A stretch of 12,900 nt of DNA from Desulfovibrio sp. (lineage in GTDB: Bacteria; Desulfobacterota; Desulfovibrionia; Desulfovibrionales; Desulfovibrionaceae). The stretch spans positions 1 to 12,900 of the forward strand of contig JALHHV010000032.1 of the NCBI GenBank assembly GCA_022837365.1. Reading direction: 5' to 3'. A program made the translations under genes and the position numbers. A model generated the notes under the pieces. It had not been told where the DNA came from. It saw nothing but the letters and a program-made list of their open reading frames with translations, and searched no databases. Shown piece after piece: positions 1 to 6,769 of this stretch (position 1 is the first letter of the stretch; each line of letters opens with the position of its first letter).

Positions 1-304
1 GGTCCGGCCCGAGGTGGGTGTGCAGCAGGCGCAGGCCGCGCAGGCGGCCCGATCCGGTGCGGGCGCGGGGCAGTTCCGGAATGGTGATGGCCCCGGTGTC
101 GCCCACCAGCACCATGGCCACGCGGCCCTGCCGGTCGATGAGCACCGCCACCTGCCGCCCCACGCTACGGGACAGGGCGGTCAGCTCGCGGGCCTGCTCG
201 TGCGAATAGCCCCCCACGGACGGGAAGCGGCGCTGGTACAGGCGGGTCAGGGCCTTGACGTGGCTGGGCTTCAGCCCCTGGGTGTTGCCGAGAACCTTGG
301 CGAT
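1..304 (-). CDS. hflX: GTPase HflX, N-terminal part (3' end outside window)
   Basis: HflX is a ribosome-associated GTPase that splits stalled or hibernating ribosomes. Only the first 101 codons or so are inside the window. The translation begins (I/M)AKVLGNTQGLKPSHVKAL, continues with VGRQVAVLIDRQGRVAMVLVG and ends with GRLRGLRLLHTHLGP. This matches the HflX N-terminal domain, with its GNTxGLK opening and the R-G-LRL-HTHL segment; the G domain would lie to the left of the window. The start is unusual. The codon that should be ATG is ATC (302-304), preceded by AGGAG (312-316) at 7 bases. No ATG, GTG or TTG was found in frame upstream over the stretch I read (to about 410), and the next in-frame GTG lies about 28 codons in, past conserved sequence. 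The reading frame differs from those of the long overlapping ORFs here, which I treat as shadows. Family identity is fairly sure; the exact start is not. Confidence 0.8.
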   Translation of the reverse strand, partial: MAKVLGNTQGLKPSHVKALTRLYQRRFPSVGGYSHEQARELTALSRSVGRQVAVLIDRQGRVAMVLVGDTGAITIPELPRARTGSGRLRGLRLLHTHLGPD

Positions 305-466
305 GGGAGTGCTCCTGCGCTGGCGGAATGGAAACAGGGGCGCACGGGCGGCCGCCCGGCGCGGAACAGCAGCATACGCGGAAGGGGCGGCGCGGGGAAG
401 CGGGACGGGAGGGCCGTTCCGCCGCAACCCGGCAGCCCGCGCCGGACCGGCGCATACACGACGAAA

Positions 467-492
467 CCGGGCGTCCACTGGCGGACGCCCGG
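467..492 (-). terminator. strong hairpin, probable terminator behind the IMP cyclohydrolase gene
   Basis: A perfect 10-bp stem, CCGGGCGTCC (467-476) with GGACGCCCGG (483-492), encloses a 6-base loop. On the minus strand it lies about 125 bases after the IMP cyclohydrolase stop and is followed by only a short T run (TTTCGT), so it is a weak match to an intrinsic terminator. It would separate that transcript from hflX. No gene was seen in 305-522 apart from this hairpin and the hflX ribosome site. Confidence 0.45.
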
Positions 493-522
493 TCGGCAGG
501 CAATGCGATAGGGCAACTTTTC

Positions 523-620
523 AGGGGCTGTTTCTAAATTAGGATTTTTGTTCGTTGGCAAGGAAAACAAGCCTGCCATGAGGGAGTAACGGGCAAAAAG
601 ACAATTTAGAAGCAGCCCCT
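523..620. repeat. 98-bp element with terminal inverted repeats, copy 1 (internally deleted)
   Basis: The left end AGGGGCTGTTTCTAAATT (523-540) and the right end (603-620) form an 18-bp inverted repeat with one mismatch. Bases 541-588 match 4089-4136 of copy 2 at 45 of 48 positions, and 589-603 match 4186-4200. Relative to copy 2, a 49-base block is missing after base 588. There is no room for a transposase, so the element is MITE-like or a large dispersed terminator-like repeat. Its right end touches the TAG stop codon of the neighbouring gene. Short ORFs inside (MAGLFSLPTNKNP on minus) are probably repeat-derived artefacts. Confidence 0.8.
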
Positions 621-1218
621 AGCGGGCGGCGGCAGCCAGATAGTCGGCGATCATCCGGTCGTAGGCCGCCGTGGCGGCAAAGGTGAGCACCGACATCTCG
701 CGCCGGAACTCCAGCCCCACGCGCATGGAATTGGCGCGCATCTCGTCCATGGCCCGCCCGTAGTACGCGGGAGAGGGCAGCACGAGGATGGAATGGTAGT
801 TCTTGGCGGCGGCGCGCAGCATGCAGGGGCCGCCGATGTCGATTTCCTCCACGGCCTGCCTGAGGTCCAGCCCCTTGGCCGCCGCGGTGGCGAAGTCGTA
901 CAGGTTCACGCAGATCAGGTCGAACGGAGCGATGCCCAGTTCGCGCAGCGTGGCCACGTGCTCGGGGTTGTCCTTGTCGGCCAGCACGCCGCCGTGGATG
1001 TGCGGATGCAGCGTCTTCACCCGGCCCCCGAGGATTTCGGGAAAGCCGGTCACGCGGCTCACGGGGGTGACCTTCAGGCCCGCGCCTTCGAGCATGCGGC
1101 GCGTGCCGCCGGTGGAGACGAGTTCCACGCCGTTGCCCGCCAGGAAGGCCGCGAAGTCGGCCAGGCCGCTCTTGTCCGTGGCGCTCATGAGCGCCCGTTT
1201 GATGGGCAGGAACTCCAT
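619..1218 (-). CDS. purH: Stand-alone IMP cyclohydrolase (PurH N-terminal, MGS-like domain)
   Basis: The product closes the ring of FAICAR to give IMP, the last step of de novo purine synthesis, in the cytoplasm. At 199 residues it covers only the cyclohydrolase half of bifunctional PurH (usually about 510-530 residues). Visible PurH signatures are the opening IKRALMSATDKSGL (6-19), VSTGGTRRML (34-43), GGRVKTLHPHIHGGVLA (64-80), LICVNLYDF (101-109) and IDIGGPCMLRAAAKN (126-140). The start at 1218 is set by AAGGAG 6 bases upstream; the long in-frame extension beyond it has no family resemblance. The AICAR transformylase half is not in this window, so it must be a separate gene or a different enzyme. 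The TAG stop overlaps the terminal repeat of element copy 1. The EamA gene lies 134 bases upstream in the same direction, with GC-rich hairpins (1304-1321, 1331-1347) between them, so separate transcription is possible. Confidence 0.85.
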   Translation of the reverse strand: MEFLPIKRALMSATDKSGLADFAAFLAGNGVELVSTGGTRRMLEGAGLKVTPVSRVTGFPEILGGRVKTLHPHIHGGVLADKDNPEHVATLRELGIAPFDLICVNLYDFATAAAKGLDLRQAVEEIDIGGPCMLRAAAKNYHSILVLPSPAYYGRAMDEMRANSMRVGLEFRREMSVLTFAATAAYDRMIADYLAAAAR

Positions 1219-1352
1219 GCGCACTCCTTGTGTCGCGTAAATGTTCACTAGCCAGTGCCAGAAGACGCCCGCCAGCGCAAGGGCATGCGCCGCACGGGCC
1301 GGGTTGCGGGGCGGACCGCAATGCGGTTGCGCGCGCCGGGAGCGCGCCGGGG

Positions 1353-2282
1353 CTAGGGGGCCTTCGTGCGGGTTTCCGCCGGCGTCGCCTGACGTGGATG
1401 CTCCGTAACGCGCGCCGCAGGGGCGCGGCGTGCGGTCATGCACAGGAAGACGCCGCCAAGGATGGCCAGGGAACTGGCGGCCAGCCGGGCGGTGACCGCC
1501 TCGCCCAGGAACAGCGCGCCTCCGGCGGCGGTGATGGGCGGCACGCACAGCTGCACCACGGCGGCCATGGTCACGGACAGGCGCGCCACCGCCGCGTACC
1601 ACAGCACGTAGCCCACGGCCGAGGCCAGCGCCCCGGCGGCCACGGCATACGCGACGCCCGGCCCGGAAGGGAGCCCGTCGCCCGCCAGCAGGGGCAGCAG
1701 CAGGGCGCACGGGGCGGCCCGCAGGAAATTGCCCGCCGTGGCGGCAAGGGGATCGCGCGCCGTGCGCCCGCGCACCGAATAGACGCCCCACGCCGCGCCC
1801 GCCACGAAGATGACCAGCGCCCCGCCCGCAGGCGGCGCGGAAAGGCCGGGCAGCACCAGCGCCACCAGCCCGGCCAGGGCAAGGCCCAGGCCCAGCCCCT
1901 GCCGCCTGCCGGGCCGCTCGCCCGCCAGCAGGCCCAGGCCGAACATGCTCCCCTGCACGGCCACGGCGATGACCAGCGTGCCCGCGGCGGCGGGCAGGTC
2001 GACGTAGGCCCACGAGAAACAGGCCATGTACGCCAGCAGGGCCAGCGCGGCGGGCCAGTCGCCCGCGCGCCACAGGGCGGGCAGGCTGCCGGGTTCATCA
2101 GGCCGCGCGGCCAGCGCCAGGCGTCCGGCGCACAACGCCCACAGCAGCAGGGCGCCCGATGCCACGCGGATGGCCGTGTAGCTGGCCGGGGCCATCCGCG
2201 CGTCCAGCAGGGCAAGGCGGCAGAGCACCGAATTGGCGGCGAAGAAGACCATGGCCAGCAGGGTCCGGACAGGAAGGGTCAT
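1353..2282 (-). CDS. EamA/DMT-family transporter
   Basis: This is an inner-membrane permease of the drug/metabolite transporter superfamily, a family that often exports amino acids or metabolites; the substrate cannot be read from sequence. The 309-residue product shows the two-fold EamA repeat. The first half opens LPVRTLLAMVFFAANSVLCRLAL and carries the hydrophobic segments of TM1-5. The second half begins near GALVIFVAGAAWGVYSVRGR and ends SLAILGGVFLCMT, giving about ten helices. The motif VQLCVPPITAAGGALFLGE is typical of the second repeat. I prefer the start at 2282, next to the first helix and with AAGG 8 bases upstream. An in-frame ATG at 2303 would add seven residues but has only a distant GGAG. 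The gene begins about 105 bases after the stop of the sigma-54 activator and may be cotranscribed with it. Confidence 0.82.
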   Translation of the reverse strand: MTLPVRTLLAMVFFAANSVLCRLALLDARMAPASYTAIRVASGALLLWALCAGRLALAARPDEPGSLPALWRAGDWPAALALLAYMACFSWAYVDLPAAAGTLVIAVAVQGSMFGLGLLAGERPGRRQGLGLGLALAGLVALVLPGLSAPPAGGALVIFVAGAAWGVYSVRGRTARDPLAATAGNFLRAAPCALLLPLLAGDGLPSGPGVAYAVAAGALASAVGYVLWYAAVARLSVTMAAVVQLCVPPITAAGGALFLGEAVTARLAASSLAILGGVFLCMTARRAPAARVTEHPRQATPAETRTKAP

Positions 2283-2387
2283 GCGGAAAACCTTGGAGGG
2301 CATGCGGCCGGGAGGCTCCGGCGCGTGGGAGGGGCTGCCGCGACGGGTACAGGGTAGCGGCGGACGGCGGGCTTGTCACCCGCGCGG

Positions 2388-3764
2388 CTACTCGTCCCCG
2401 CCCTTCATCTTGCGGAAGATGGTGCTGCGGTCCACGCCGAACTGCTTGGCCACCTCGGCGATGGTGCCGTAGCGGGCCAGGGCCTGGCGCAGCACGCGGC
2501 CTTCCAGTTCGCGCATGATGTCCTTGAAGTTGCGGCCCTCGATGTCCACGCCGGTCGCGGGGTCGGGGCAAGGGCTGGCCTTGGGCGGTGCGGGGCGGAC
2601 GAAGGGCATGTCGCGCGGTTCGATGGCGGTGCGCTGGCAGGTGACCACAAGGCCCTGGATCAGGTTTTCCAGTTCGCGCACGTTGCCGGGCCAGTGGTGC
2701 TCGCGCAGGGCGTCCTCCGCCTCCGCCGACAGGGTGAGACGGCGGCGGTACTTGGCGCAGTAGAACTTCAGGAACCCCTGCGCCAGGGGCACGATGTCGG
2801 CCTTGCGCTGGCGCAACGGGGGAATGCGGATCACCGCCACCTTCAGGCGGTAGTAGAGGTCGCTGCGGAAGCGCCCCTCGCGCACCTCCTTTTCCAGATC
2901 CTTGTTGGTGGCGGCCACGATGCGCACGTCCACCCGGGCGGAGGTGGTGGAGCCCACGCGCATCACCTCGCGGTCCTGCAACAGGCGCAGCAGGCGCGAC
3001 TGCATGGGCATGGGCAGTTCGCCGATCTCGTCGAGGAACAGGGTGCCCCCGGCGGCGGCCTCGACGAGGCCCATCTTGCCGTGCCGGTTGCCGCCGGAAA
3101 AGGTGCCCGGCGTGTACCCGAACAGTTCCGTCTCGATGAGGTTGGCGGGAATGCTGGCGCAGTCCGCCTTGATGAACGGCTTGCCCGCGCGCGGGCTGGC
3201 GGCGTGCAGGCGGCGGGCCAGCACGTCCTTGCCCGTGCCCGTGTCGCCCAGCAGCAGCACCGTGGCGTCGGTTTCCGCGATGCCTTCCAGCTGTTCGCAT
3301 ATCTTGCGCATGACCGAGCTGTGCAGCATCACCGGGTAGTTCTCGGTGCGCTCGGGGCTTGCGCTGCTCAGGCTCTGGAAGGCGTCCAGCAGTTCCTTCT
3401 GCGAGGCCAGTTCGCGCTTCAGTTCCATCAGGGTGGTCACGTCGCGCATGAAGGTGACCACGTAGACCACCTCGCCGTCACGGTCGAGGATGGGGCTGCC
3501 GTCGAGGAACAGCTTGCGGCCGGTGGAGATGTTCTGGATCGACGTGGTGCCCTGGCGGGTCTTGACGATCTCTGGGTTGAGCACCACGTCGAACACGCCG
3601 TGGCGCATCATTTCGATGGCGGACTTGCCGAGCAGGTCTTCCTTGGGGATGCCGGTCAGTTCGCTGTGCCGCCGGTTGAGGTACACGATGGTCCCCTCGC
3701 GGTCGGTGATGCAGATGGCGTCCTTGAAGGTGTCCAGCAGCTGGTCGAGGTATTCCGCAAGCAT
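2388..3764 (-). CDS. PAS-domain sigma-54-dependent transcriptional activator
   Basis: This 458-residue protein is an enhancer-binding activator that uses ATP to open promoters bound by sigma-54 RNA polymerase. Residues about 8-110 form a PAS sensor domain ([19 protein letters not shown], then [12 protein letters not shown]), followed by a short linker helix. The AAA+ domain (about 145-385) has Walker A GDTGTGKD (173-180), Walker B TLFLDEIG (241-248), the LRQRKADI segment (317-324) and [11 protein letters not shown] (358-368). A Fis-type helix-turn-helix ends the protein ([19 protein letters not shown]). The sigma-54 contact loop, usually GAFTGA, reads GTFSGG (220-225). The start at 3764 has AGGGAG 4 bases upstream. 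The open frame runs on to 4127 through the repeat element, but that extension looks non-coding and has no good ribosome site. There is no receiver domain, so a ligand or redox signal through PAS is likelier than a histidine kinase. It lies directly beyond the catabolic operon, its most likely target. Confidence 0.9.
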   Translation of the reverse strand: MLAEYLDQLLDTFKDAICITDREGTIVYLNRRHSELTGIPKEDLLGKSAIEMMRHGVFDVVLNPEIVKTRQGTTSIQNISTGRKLFLDGSPILDRDGEVVYVVTFMRDVTTLMELKRELASQKELLDAFQSLSSASPERTENYPVMLHSSVMRKICEQLEGIAETDATVLLLGDTGTGKDVLARRLHAASPRAGKPFIKADCASIPANLIETELFGYTPGTFSGGNRHGKMGLVEAAAGGTLFLDEIGELPMPMQSRLLRLLQDREVMRVGSTTSARVDVRIVAATNKDLEKEVREGRFRSDLYYRLKVAVIRIPPLRQRKADIVPLAQGFLKFYCAKYRRRLTLSAEAEDALREHHWPGNVRELENLIQGLVVTCQRTAIEPRDMPFVRPAPPKASPCPDPATGVDIEGRNFKDIMRELEGRVLRQALARYGTIAEVAKQFGVDRSTIFRKMKGGDE

Positions 3765-4070
3765 GTCGCTCCCTTGGCGAAGGGATCGGCCGCCCTTCCG
3801 CCCGGGGACCGAAAGGGAGGCACGGCCGGGAGTCCGGGGACGGCGGTTCCGCTTCGCCATGGGACTGGTATAGGGCAAGGCCGGGGTGAAGGAAAGGCGG
3901 GCGCGCCCCGCACGGGCCGACATGCGGACGCGCCCGCCCCACGGGTGTCCTTCCGGCTGCGGGTTTTTGCCGTAAGGGGGCCGTAACAGGCCGACATGAC
4001 GGCTGGGCCGTGGGTGCCATTCGGCGCGGGGCCGCCATCCCGGCGTTGCGGCCCCCGCCGCCACGGGCCC
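3765..4070. promoter_or_regulatory. Leader/promoter region of the sigma-54 activator, with repeats
   Basis: No gene is supported in this 306-base stretch. It holds a 10-bp inverted repeat, GGCGGGCGCG (3896-3905) with CGCGCCCGCC (3929-3938), around a 23-base spacer. The 10-mer GGCCGACATG occurs at 3915-3924 and 3989-3998, with a 9/10 match at 4153-4162 inside the neighbouring element. GCCGTAA is repeated at 3969-3975 and 3980-3986, 11 bases apart. These could be operator sites for the regulator gene, but no convincing -35/-10 pair was found. Confidence 0.3.
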
Positions 4071-4217
4071 GGGGGCTGTCTCCAAAGCAGGATTTTCGTT
4101 CGTTGGTGAGGAAAACAAGCCTGCCATGAGGGAGTATACTCTTATCGTATTTGACCGACATGGCAGGCGACGTTTGACGACGCCAACGGGCGAAAGGACA
4201 ATTTGGAGACAGCCCCC
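4071..4217. repeat. 147-bp element with perfect terminal inverted repeats, copy 2 (longer form)
   Basis: GGGGGCTGTCTCCAAA (4071-4086) is exactly complementary to 4202-4217. Bases 4089-4136 and 4186-4200 match copy 1 at 523-620; the extra 49 bases (4137-4185) are absent there. Inside, CCTGCCAT (4120-4127) pairs with ATGGCAGG (4160-4167), giving a second, nested inverted repeat, and GAGTATACTC is a 10-bp palindrome. Where the ends differ from copy 1, two positions changed in both arms together (T/T to C/C), so the pairing is kept. No transposase is encoded. The last base is the first base (plus strand) of the TAG stop of the aldehyde dehydrogenase gene. Confidence 0.85.
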
Positions 4218-5671
4218 TAGCCGCCAAGACCGCCCATGCAGGTGTACTTGATCACCGTGTAGTCATCGAGGCCGTGGCGCGAACCTTCGCGGCCCATGCC
4301 GCTTTCCTTCACGCCGCCGAAGGGGGCCTCGCAGGTGGAGATGAGGCTTTCGTTGATGCCCACCAGCCCGTATTCCAGCGCTTCGGACACGCGGAAGGCC
4401 GCGCCCAGGTCGCGGGTGTAGGCGTAGGCGGCCAGGCCGAATTCCGTGTCGTTGGCCATGGCGATGGCCTCGGCCTCGGTCTTGAAGCGGAACACCGGGG
4501 CCAGCGGGCCGAAGGTTTCCTCCTTGGCGAAGGCCATGGCCGGGGTGGCCCCGGCGATGACCGTGGGCTCGAAGAAATTGCCTCCCAGGCTGTGCCGGCG
4601 GCCGCCGCAGACCAGCGTGCCGCCCTTGTCCAGGGCGTCCTTGACCTGCGATTCCACCTTTGCCAGCGCCTTGCCGTCGATGAGCGGGCCCTGGGTCACG
4701 CCCTCGTCCAGCCCGCTGCCCACCTTCAGGCCGGAAACGGCCACGGCCAGCTTCTGCACGAACAGGTCATACACGCCTTCCTGCACGTAGAAGCGGTTGG
4801 CGCAGATGCAGGTCTGGCCGGTGTTGCGGTACTTGCTGGCCATGGCCCCGGTGATGGCGAGGTCGATGTCCGCGTCGTCGAATATGAGGAACGGCGCGTT
4901 GCCGCCAAGCTCCATGGACACCTTCTTCACCGTGGTGGCGCACTGGCGGATCAGTTCCTTGCCCACCTCGGTGGAGCCGGTGAAGCTCACCTTGCGCACA
5001 GCGGGGTTGGAGGTCAGTTCGCCGCCGATTTCGCGGGCCGAGCCGGTCAGCACGTTGAACACGCCCTTGGGCACGCCCGCCTGCTCGGCCAGCCCGGCCA
5101 GGGCCAGGGCGGAATAGGGGGTCTGGCTGGCGGGCTTGACCACCACCGGGCACCCGGCGGCAAAGGCCGCGCCCACCTTGCGGCCGATCATGGCCGTGGG
5201 GAAGTTCCACGGGGTGATGATGCCCACCACCCCCACGGGCTCGCGGGTGACCAGGATGCGCTTGCCCGGCCACGGCGCGGGCACGATGTCGCCGTACATG
5301 CGGCGGGCTTCCTCGGCGAACCAGCGCAGGAAGCTGCACGCGAAGCCGATTTCGCCGCGCGCCTCGGGCAGGGGCTTGCCCTGTTCAAGGGTCATCAGCT
5401 TGGCCAGGTCTTCCTGGTTCTGCATGATCAGGTCGCGCCAGCGCAGCATGATGTCCGCGCGCTGCACGGCGGTCATGGCGCGCCATGCGGGCCAGGCGCG
5501 GGCGGCGGCGGCGATGGCGCGGGCGGTTTCCGCCTTGCCGCACGCGGGCACGGTGCCCAGTTGCGCGTCGTTGGCGGGGTTGTGCACGGGAAGGGTGGCG
5601 CCGTTGTCGGCCCCGACCCACGCGCCGTCGATGTAGCATGCCTGACGCATCAATTCGGGATTGCTCAACAT
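4217..5671 (-). CDS. NAD(P)-dependent aldehyde dehydrogenase, succinate-semialdehyde dehydrogenase (GabD) type
   Basis: The enzyme oxidises a semialdehyde to a carboxylic acid in the cytoplasm. Its 484 residues match the GabD/SSADH length and layout: TPWNFPTAMIGRK (153-165), VVKPASQTPYSA (178-188), the cofactor motif FTGSTEVGKEL (230-240), catalytic Glu254 in MELGGNAP and catalytic Cys288 in GQTCICANR, and the C-terminal APFGGVKESGMGREGS signature. A second cysteine at 290 gives C-x-C, the arrangement that forms a redox switch in some SSADH enzymes. Arg164 and Arg293 sit where GabD enzymes bind the acidic end of the substrate. The start at 5671 has AAGGAG 5 bases upstream. The gene follows the hydroxyacid dehydrogenase by 77 bases in the same direction, so alcohol-to-aldehyde-to-acid oxidation of one substrate is likely. 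Sulfolactaldehyde dehydrogenase (SlaB) belongs to this same family, so the exact substrate (succinate semialdehyde, sulfolactaldehyde or other) is open. Confidence 0.9.
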   Translation of the reverse strand: MLSNPELMRQACYIDGAWVGADNGATLPVHNPANDAQLGTVPACGKAETARAIAAAARAWPAWRAMTAVQRADIMLRWRDLIMQNQEDLAKLMTLEQGKPLPEARGEIGFACSFLRWFAEEARRMYGDIVPAPWPGKRILVTREPVGVVGIITPWNFPTAMIGRKVGAAFAAGCPVVVKPASQTPYSALALAGLAEQAGVPKGVFNVLTGSAREIGGELTSNPAVRKVSFTGSTEVGKELIRQCATTVKKVSMELGGNAPFLIFDDADIDLAITGAMASKYRNTGQTCICANRFYVQEGVYDLFVQKLAVAVSGLKVGSGLDEGVTQGPLIDGKALAKVESQVKDALDKGGTLVCGGRRHSLGGNFFEPTVIAGATPAMAFAKEETFGPLAPVFRFKTEAEAIAMANDTEFGLAAYAYTRDLGAAFRVSEALEYGLVGINESLISTCEAPFGGVKESGMGREGSRHGLDDYTVIKYTCMGGLGG

Positions 5672-5748
5672 GTTCGCTCCTTTGAAGTTCCGGATGCTTC
5701 GGAGGCCAGTGCGGGACGGAAGGGGGGCGTCGCGGCCCCGGTCCGTGA

Positions 5749-6609
5749 TTATTCGGTCACCTTGTATACGGCGTTGCAGTCCTCGCGGCCCAGCCCGGCG
5801 GCGCTGGCGCGGCGGAAGGTTTCCAGCGCGGCGGACATGGCGGGAATCTTCATGTCCCAGGCGGCGGCCATCTCGCAGCCCAGCCGCACGTCCTTCAGGG
5901 CGAGGTCCAGGCCGAAGCGGTTGGCGTAGTCGTCGGCGGCGATCCACGGGCCGCGCACGTCCATCTGGAAGCTGCGCGCCCCGGTGTCCTGCAGCAACTC
6001 CACCAGAGCGGCGCGGTCGATGCCGGCCTTTTCGCCGATGCGCAGGCCCTCGGCCAGCACGGCCAGGTTGGTCATGCCCACCATGTTGCTGATCAGCTTC
6101 ACCGCGCACGAGGCGGCCACGCTGCCCATGTAATACGCCTGGCTGCCGATGACGGGCCAGATGTCGGCCAGCCCGTCGAACACGGCCCGGTCGCCGCCGA
6201 CGAACATGGGTTCCTCGGCCTTTTCCGCGTGGGCGGGGGTCTTGCCCAGGGTGCATTGCAGGAAGGCGCAGCCCCTGGCCTTGGCGGCGGCTTCAAGCCG
6301 GGCCGAGGTCTGCGGGTCGATGGTGCTCAGTTCCACGTGGATGGCGCCGGGCTTCAGCCGTTGCAGCAGGCCGTCGTCGCCCAGCATCACCCCTTCCACG
6401 TGCGCGGGCATGGGCAGGCTGGTGAACACCAGGTCGCATCCGGCCAGGTCGGCCAGATTGGCCGCGGCGCGGCCCGTGGGGCCGGCGGCGACGGCACGGG
6501 CCACGGCTTCTGCGCTCAGGTCGTAAACCAGCACGTCCTTTCCGGCCCGGATGAGGTTACGGGCCAGCCCTCCTCCCATGAGTCCTGCGCCGACGAATCC
6601 GATATGCAT
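5749..6609 (-). CDS. Beta-hydroxyacid dehydrogenase (3-hydroxyisobutyrate dehydrogenase-like)
   Basis: This 286-residue NAD(P)-dependent enzyme interconverts a hydroxy acid and its semialdehyde. An N-terminal Rossmann fold starts MHIGFVGAGLMGGGLARNL (GxGxMG at 7-12). The substrate motif HVELSTIDP lies at 91-99, and the catalytic lysine is Lys171 in AVKLISNMVGMTN, followed by the all-helical C-terminal domain. Where most family members have the APVSGG motif, this protein reads TLGKTPAHAEKAEEPMFVGG (120-139), putting a lysine at 123. From memory, sulfolactaldehyde reductase YihU has an arginine at this position and its catalytic lysine also at 171, which fits an anionic substrate. The start at 6609 has AAGGAG 7 bases upstream. 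It lies between the ATPase gene (160 bases upstream) and the aldehyde dehydrogenase (77 bases downstream). Family call is firm; substrate is inferred. Confidence 0.88.
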   Translation of the reverse strand: MHIGFVGAGLMGGGLARNLIRAGKDVLVYDLSAEAVARAVAAGPTGRAAANLADLAGCDLVFTSLPMPAHVEGVMLGDDGLLQRLKPGAIHVELSTIDPQTSARLEAAAKARGCAFLQCTLGKTPAHAEKAEEPMFVGGDRAVFDGLADIWPVIGSQAYYMGSVAASCAVKLISNMVGMTNLAVLAEGLRIGEKAGIDRAALVELLQDTGARSFQMDVRGPWIAADDYANRFGLDLALKDVRLGCEMAAAWDMKIPAMSAALETFRRASAAGLGREDCNAVYKVTE

Positions 6610-6632
6610 GACGTTTCTCCTTGGCGGGTATT

Positions 6633-6651
6633 GCCCGCGCGGTGCGCGGGC
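6633..6651 (-). promoter_or_regulatory. Hairpin just upstream of the hydroxyacid dehydrogenase ribosome site
   Basis: GCCCGCGC (6633-6640) pairs perfectly with GCGCGGGC (6644-6651) around a 3-base loop. It ends 10 bases before the AAGGAG of the downstream gene. A shorter competing stem (GCGGG 6624-6628 with CCCGC 6634-6638) shares one arm and reaches closer to the ribosome site. It could set the translation level or protect the mRNA end between transporter and enzyme genes. A smaller CCCCG/CGGGG hairpin lies upstream in the same 160-base gap. There is no T run, so it is not a normal terminator. Confidence 0.35.
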
Positions 6652-6769
6652 CCGGTTTGACGTTGCGTCCGTTGCGTTCCCCGGATCGGGGCCAAGCGGG
6701 CCAAAAGGGGCCGGGTGGACGGCACGGGCGAAAAGAACCGTTATGGACAGCGAGTGGCGGACGGGCGGC

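Noticed and set aside
14..511. A 165-codon plus-strand open frame at the left edge
   Set aside because: It is antisense to the recognisable HflX frame and then runs through the intergenic hairpin; its composition is typical of a GC-rich shadow frame.
271..579. A small protein beginning MAGLFSLPTNKNP, matched by MAGLFSSPTNENP in the other element copy
   Set aside because: The similarity comes from the repeated DNA. The copies diverge in frame after about 18 residues and neither has a ribosome site, so I do not call a gene.
619..2073. A 484-codon frame extending the IMP cyclohydrolase upstream
   Set aside because: The extension is antisense-like, Arg/Gly/Ala-rich shadow sequence overlapping the EamA gene in another frame; the AAGGAG-supported ATG at 1218 starts the conserved domain.
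2388..4127. A 579-residue form of the sigma-54 activator that starts inside the repeat element
   Set aside because: The first 121 residues come from the repeat and a GC-rich leader, have no family likeness and no good ribosome site. The start at 3764 has AGGGAG and begins directly at the PAS domain.
523..4217. A composite transposon bounded by the two elements and carrying the genes at 619-3764
   Set aside because: The elements are short and lack a transposase, the genes between include a housekeeping purine gene, and no target duplication is visible at the outer ends.
4217..6256. A 679-codon frame extending the aldehyde dehydrogenase upstream
   Set aside because: The extra part overlaps the hydroxyacid dehydrogenase in another frame. 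The ATG at 5671 has a strong ribosome site and gives the normal family length.
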